Positions 28,001 through 34,000 of a stretch of DNA of 39,772 nt are shown piece by piece (the first letter of the stretch is position 1; every line of letters starts with the position of its first letter). Source of the stretch: Apostichopus californicus (taxonomy: Eukaryota > Echinodermata > Holothuroidea > Aspidochirotida > Stichopodidae). Position numbers and translations under genes: made by a program. Location: NCBI GenBank assembly GCA_020650975.1, contig JAIPMN010002946.1, forward strand, positions 1 through 39,772, read 5' to 3'. The notes under the pieces were generated by a model, which saw nothing but the letters and a program-made list of their open reading frames with translations, did no database searches and was not told where the DNA came from.

Positions 28001-31000
28001 GTTACCTTACAGAGGCCTCTTCTGTTTGGAAAGCTCCACCCTGGTCCAACCTATGCCCCTCTCAGCACTATTATTGGAAATCCAAACAGGTACAGATAAA
28101 AAGTGACCATTTTAGAAGAAATATGGTAATGTTTTAGAGCTCAATATTTGTAGTTTTTGTCAACTGATTATTAAAGCATAGGATGTGAATTTCTTTTCAA
28201 CTGGCAAAGCTTGTCAATAGTAACAAATTCCATTTGAAGAATAAAACTGGCTATATATAGTTCTCTTTAAAATTCAGTGGTTTATTGTCAGCAATTACCT
28301 TCTTAATCCTTTTACAAATATTTAGTCCTACTTATTTATGTTTTACTTTCAAATTGACCCCTGTGGCATTCTGCTTACATGGATGTGATTCATTTTTTAT
28401 GTGTAGTTCGTCAATGAATATTCATGACTTTCCATTTACAGTTTCTCTGGCTGCATAAGAGACCTGCGTATCGATGGAGTCCTGTTGGGTCTGCAGACCC
28501 ACTCACCCACCGGCCAGAGGGGAGATCCCACTCCAGCTGCTGCAGGGTGCCCTAGAGAGGATTACTGTCTATCCACCCCCTGTGCTAATAATGGTGTCTG
28601 CCTGTCGTCATGGCGAGGCTTCAACTGTCAGTGCTCTCTGGATTACTTTGGACCGATGTGTATGGAAGGTACAAAGAAAATTTGCCAGATCACAAGAGCT
28701 AGGAGCTTTATGTATTAAAATCAGGCATGAGAGGATATGGGAGGAAAGGGGAGGGCTTGGGATCAAGGGATAGGGATGGGCGAGAAAGCAGACAGAAGGG
28801 GTTAGGAATATAAATATTTGTTAAAACAGCTTGACATATACAAAACCAAGTTGTCCTTCTATTGTCCATTTTGTTTTTTAGCCAGTTTTCATGCTTTCAA
28901 TACAAATTTACAATATAAATGTATCATTGTGGGATAACCTTTTTCTTTTTTCTTTCTTGTTTTAACAGCGAGTGCTGCCACATTCTCTGGTGATAACAGT
29001 TACGCAAGGATTGTTCTGGACAGCCTGCTCTTTAGTTTTGGAAGTCAGTTTGGGGTGGAGTTCAGGACCAGGGATGAAGACGGTATCATCATGCTGGTGA
29101 AGCTGTACAGCATCTCCTCGAGTCAAGTAGACTTTATGACCCTCAAGTTAGAGGGCGGTACTCTCAGATTCGATACTTCATTCGGTGGGATCGGTAAGCA
29201 CTCTTTGATATATTAATACTTCTCCGCTGTACTTGTACTGAAGTCTTCTGTGTGAAGCATCACTAATGCCCACATACATAGTATTATGGTTCTCTGGTGG
29301 TTGGTATAGCAAATGTTTTGGTTTATTTTAGGTTTACTTGTGAAGTGTTCTCCTTCACAAACCGTACAGATTGTCGTTCTCAGTTCGTTCCATGTTTTGG
29401 TTTTTTTTTTGGGGGGGGGGAGGGGGGGTCATAAATATATTGTTGTATACTTGATATGTCAAATATATATAATGAGAATTATCAGCCTTAGAAGAAAGTG
29501 AGTGTTGCATTCATTGTCTGATCTATTTAATGGAAGACCTTTTGGACTGTGGGTTTATATAGGAGCACACAGGGTTGTTAGTTTATGTACAAGATATATG
29601 ATAGGATACACTATGACCAAAAGTAAGCAGTTAGGGTTTGTATAGCAACAAGTAAGGGACTAGTATTTACCACACAGTGTATAAGGTTGTACCACATTTC
29701 AAATGAAGTGAAACTGCTACATTTTATCAATTTGGCAATATGGCTTCATACCAGGTGATTTTACTGTAGCTTTATAAAGATACATAGTAAAAGGAGAAGT
29801 GAAGATATCATTAAAGTATGAATTGGCAAAGAGAGGTAAAAAAAAAACACCAATGAGGCCAGCTCATAACTATTAGTCTTCCTCATGTTAGATTAAATGA
29901 GATAACCATACCACCCTCGTCAGTGTATATACCTCGTCTCTCATCCGCAGATGAGCTTTCGGAGGTTCTACCGGTCAACGTCACGGATGCAGACTGGCAC
30001 ACGGTCTCGTGGGAGCGCCACGGTAGCTACATCGCCATCAAGGCTGATAACTCCATTCATGTGGTCCAGGGGAACTTCCCACTGCATACCACTGATAGGA
30101 ACCCAACAGCAGAGGTTTACATCGGAGGAATGAACAGCGTCGGTGAGAATGTCTTACTCTTGGTTTGTTGTATGGTAGAGGATAGTTTCACTAGTAACAG
30201 TATTTAATTATACTGGGGGGAAAAAAAACTTATTTCTCTTGAAATCCCTTTCCTGCGGTTTCTGAGTCGCATCGAAGGAAACTGGGGTGATTCCTTGGAA
30301 ACACGGTAAACCATAGTACCGCGGCTTCTGATTGGCGTCCTGCCTCCAACACAGAAATGGCTATATTGGGATCGCCACCAACTGAGGGATGGATGGCTCA
30401 TTTGGTAGAGTGTTGTGCTTGTATTAACCCAGAGGTCACCGATTCAAATCCCACTCTAGCCGTAAAAGTACTTTCCCAGTTATGCATGGTTATGTATGGT
30501 TTTCATATTATGGTTTTATGGTCATATATGGTCATAGTAGTATCATATCATATGATCATATGTGGTCATATTATGGTTTTCATATTATGTATGGTTTCAT
30601 AGATGAATGCAGATTTTGTGTTATAGGATATGTAATGGAAAATATGTAATAGATGAGATGTAATGCTGGATATAAAAATAGTCAATTGACATGGACCATA
30701 TGAAACCAAAGGATGCTTGAAAAATATGTAATAGAATAAGTGTAATGTTGAATATGTAATAAGGATCTGTAATGGAGTGATGGACAACATTGGTGACAAA
30801 GTTGCTGCTTTGGTTTTGCTGATAATATAGCATAGTTTGGTATGTGAATGGTTGAACTTGTATTAACAAGCATTACTGAATCCACTGATATGACTGTGGC
30901 TTTTTTAACTCTATCATACACACGCTTCTCTGCCCTCGTTAAGTCATATTTGTGTTTTTTCAAAGTAGTTTGTGTAATTAAACGTTAAATTTGGATTTCT

Positions 31001-34000
31001 GTATGCCTTCTTTCATCCGTAGGTGGCGGCGATGACATCTTCCTCACTGGGTGTATTCGCAATGCCACGTTCAACAACAGGGCAGTACAGTATCTGTCCA
31101 TGGGTGCTCAGCATCAAGGCATAACCGTCAGTAGTACCAATGTTAACGAAGGCTGCACCTCCAGAGATGTTTGTCGGCCCTCACCGTGCCCCACCAATGC
31201 CTTCTGTGTCGACACATGGAACAGTTACAGTTGTCCTTGCTTGCCTGGGTGGGAGGATGCTGACTGCACCAACAGCATTGATGATTGCATTGGTGAGTAT
31301 TCCAGTAGATTATGGGGTAGTACAGTCATGGAACAGGTACAGTTGTCCTTGCTTGCCTTTGGTACAACCATCTTGGAATAAACAAGCAGTGTTCATGTTT
31401 GACTAGGTGGATGGTTCATGCGTAAGCTACCAATTCTAATTGAGTCACGTACAAGTTGAGAGGTGTGTTTTGGGTTGGGTGGGGGAAGGGGTGTGAGAGC
31501 ATGTGTTGAAGAGACAGGGGAGAACCAACATAAATGTTTATGCAAACCTTTTCTTATTCCCAGCCCTCTCTCAGTTTCAAGGAGGAAACAGTCTCGTACT
31601 TGCCTGGATGTTTTCCCTTCCCCTAATCGCTATAGTGCTTGCTTGTCTGAAGTACTGTTTCAATTTCTCTCTTCTTTCAGACCACCTCTGTGAAAATGGA
31701 GCAACTTGTATAGATGCACACATGAATTACTCCTGCATCTGTCCCGCAGGGCTAACGGGAGGCTTCTGCGACTTTGAAATCAATGTCTGTGAAACGCTTC
31801 CGTGTAACGGAGAGACCAGTCTCAGTTGTGAGCCTGTCTTTCCGTTGGACTATGCGTGCACGTGCCGGCCAGGATACGAAGGGAAGAGCTGCGACGTGGA
31901 TAATAGACTGTGCACTGGAGTGCCCTGTCAGAATAATGGAACGTGCCAACAAAACTACGAAAATACAGAGTATTCCTGTACTTGCATCGATTTTTACGAG
32001 GGTACCGACTGTGAGGTCTACAACCCTTGCTTCCGTCACGATTGCTTAAACCAAGGAACCTGTGTGAGAAATGATACAGATTACTTCTGCGAATGCCGTA
32101 CCGGTACATACGGGCCATTTTGCGAATTTGCTGACTCTTGCCTGTCGTCCCCGTGTCAAAATGGCGCCACCTGCCACCGGGAACGCAGTCAGTACACGTG
32201 CGAGTGCAACCGTTTCTACCGCGGAGCGGTCTGCGAGGAGCCGATTAATCTCTGTGACACTAACCCTTGCTTGAATGGTGCGACTTGCTTCCATGACCTC
32301 CAAAACCCTGAGCAGAATTATACGTGTCTATGCATGGGCGGCTACGAGGGTAAACTGTGTGGTGTGGATATCGCAGAGTGCGATTCCGACCCCTGCATGA
32401 ATGGCGCCACCTGTCTGGAAAGCAGGACTCCTGGGCAGGAGTTCTTTGAAGGTTACTCATGTAACTGCAGGAATGGATTCGAAGGGGCTCACTGCCAGGT
32501 GAATATAGACGAATGCGAAAGCTCGCCCTGTTTGAATGGGGGAAATTGCGAGGATGGCGTGAACCGCTATACTTGTGAATGCCCGATGTACTTTCAAGGT
32601 ACTGACTGCGAAAGAGACACCAGAACGTGCGATCTGGCACTCTGCCAAAACGGTGCTACTTGCATGGATATCGATAACGGATTTGCCTGTCGATGCCTGG
32701 TCGGTTATGGCGGCGCTCTCTGCGAATCGGCGATTAACAGCTGCGCTTTTGAACCTTGTCAGAATACCGGTGTCTGTAAATACGAGAGGGCCTGCCAGTG
32801 TCTTAATTCAGTCCCAGACCTGCTCGCCCATTGCAAGAGCAACGAGACCTGCGAGTACGAGACCTGCGGGGACCTCGAAGACTGTGAGGTCAGGGAACTG
32901 GCGTATTCTTGCGATTGCTCCGGTACCGGGTACGCCGGCGTCAACTGCACGGAAGATATCGACGAATGTCAGACCGGAGATAACGACTGCTCAAACTCGG
33001 GGAGCTGTGTCAACGGCCTCGGCGGGTATTCTTGCGATTGTTCCGGGACCGGGTTCACGGGTGACTTCTGCACAGAGGACATCGACGAGTGCAACGCACA
33101 ACCGTGCATGAACGGTGCGAGCTGTACTAACAACAGACCCGGCTTTGAATGTTCGTGCACTGGCGGATACCAAGGACCGCTCTGCGAGACGGAGACCGAC
33201 GAGTGTGCCAGTGAACCCTGCCAGAACGGCGGTGTCTGTCGGGATAGAATCAACGGTTATGCATGTAATTGCAACGTCACTGGTTACAAGGGGCAGGGCT
33301 GTACTGTGGACGTGGACGAGTGTACTTTGAACGTCCACAGATGCTCCTCTGGGAGTACGTGTGTTAACCTACCGGGGACGTACAGATGCCAGTGTCCTGA
33401 TGGCTACAGAGGTCAGTAAGGAATGCTACTATGAACCCATTTACTTCAAAAAGTTTCATGAAATTAATATTTTTAAAATGATAGTCACTCACTCCCATAT
33501 TTTACATGTAGATTTTATAACGATCATAAAACGAATCAATCTCAGTAAACAAGAATCTCAGTAAACAAGAAATATCAGTAATCTCAGTAAACAGAAAGTA
33601 AAAACTGATTTATCATATCATTTATTTTCATGAAAATTGTCATTTTCACATTTCTTATGATTGAGGGTTTTGTACAGCGGCACAACATCCAACAATGCAA
33701 CTGTGGAAATGTAGACTTGTTCTTTGAGCCTAAAGTACCTCATTTTGAAAATGAGTTGTGCTGTCAATGTTTTTATTGGAAGGAGCCTGTTTTGTGTGCT
33801 CAATGGAATATATCTCACCACAAACCCACATAAGCACGTCAAAATATTTTGAAAATTTCTTTATTTATAACCAAAGTAAATATTCCACAACTAAGGTCAA
33901 CAAGTCACCTTGGCGTGTAAACACTTTCAAAGTCTCAACTATACGATGTTCACATCAAAGTCAAATGTTTCAGAAACAGGTTGCTGTAACTCATCTCAAC

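Noticed and set aside
30391-30461. Functional tRNA gene
   Set aside because: The acceptor stem does not pair and the anticodon arm is unclear. It is better read as a SINE remnant.
11134-33411. Notch, Eyes shut, agrin or Slit instead of Crumbs
   Set aside because: Notch has no LamG and has LNR and ankyrin repeats. Eyes shut, agrin and Slit lack this transmembrane helix and ERLV tail. Three LamG domains separated by EGFs plus the FERM/PDZ tail fit Crumbs.
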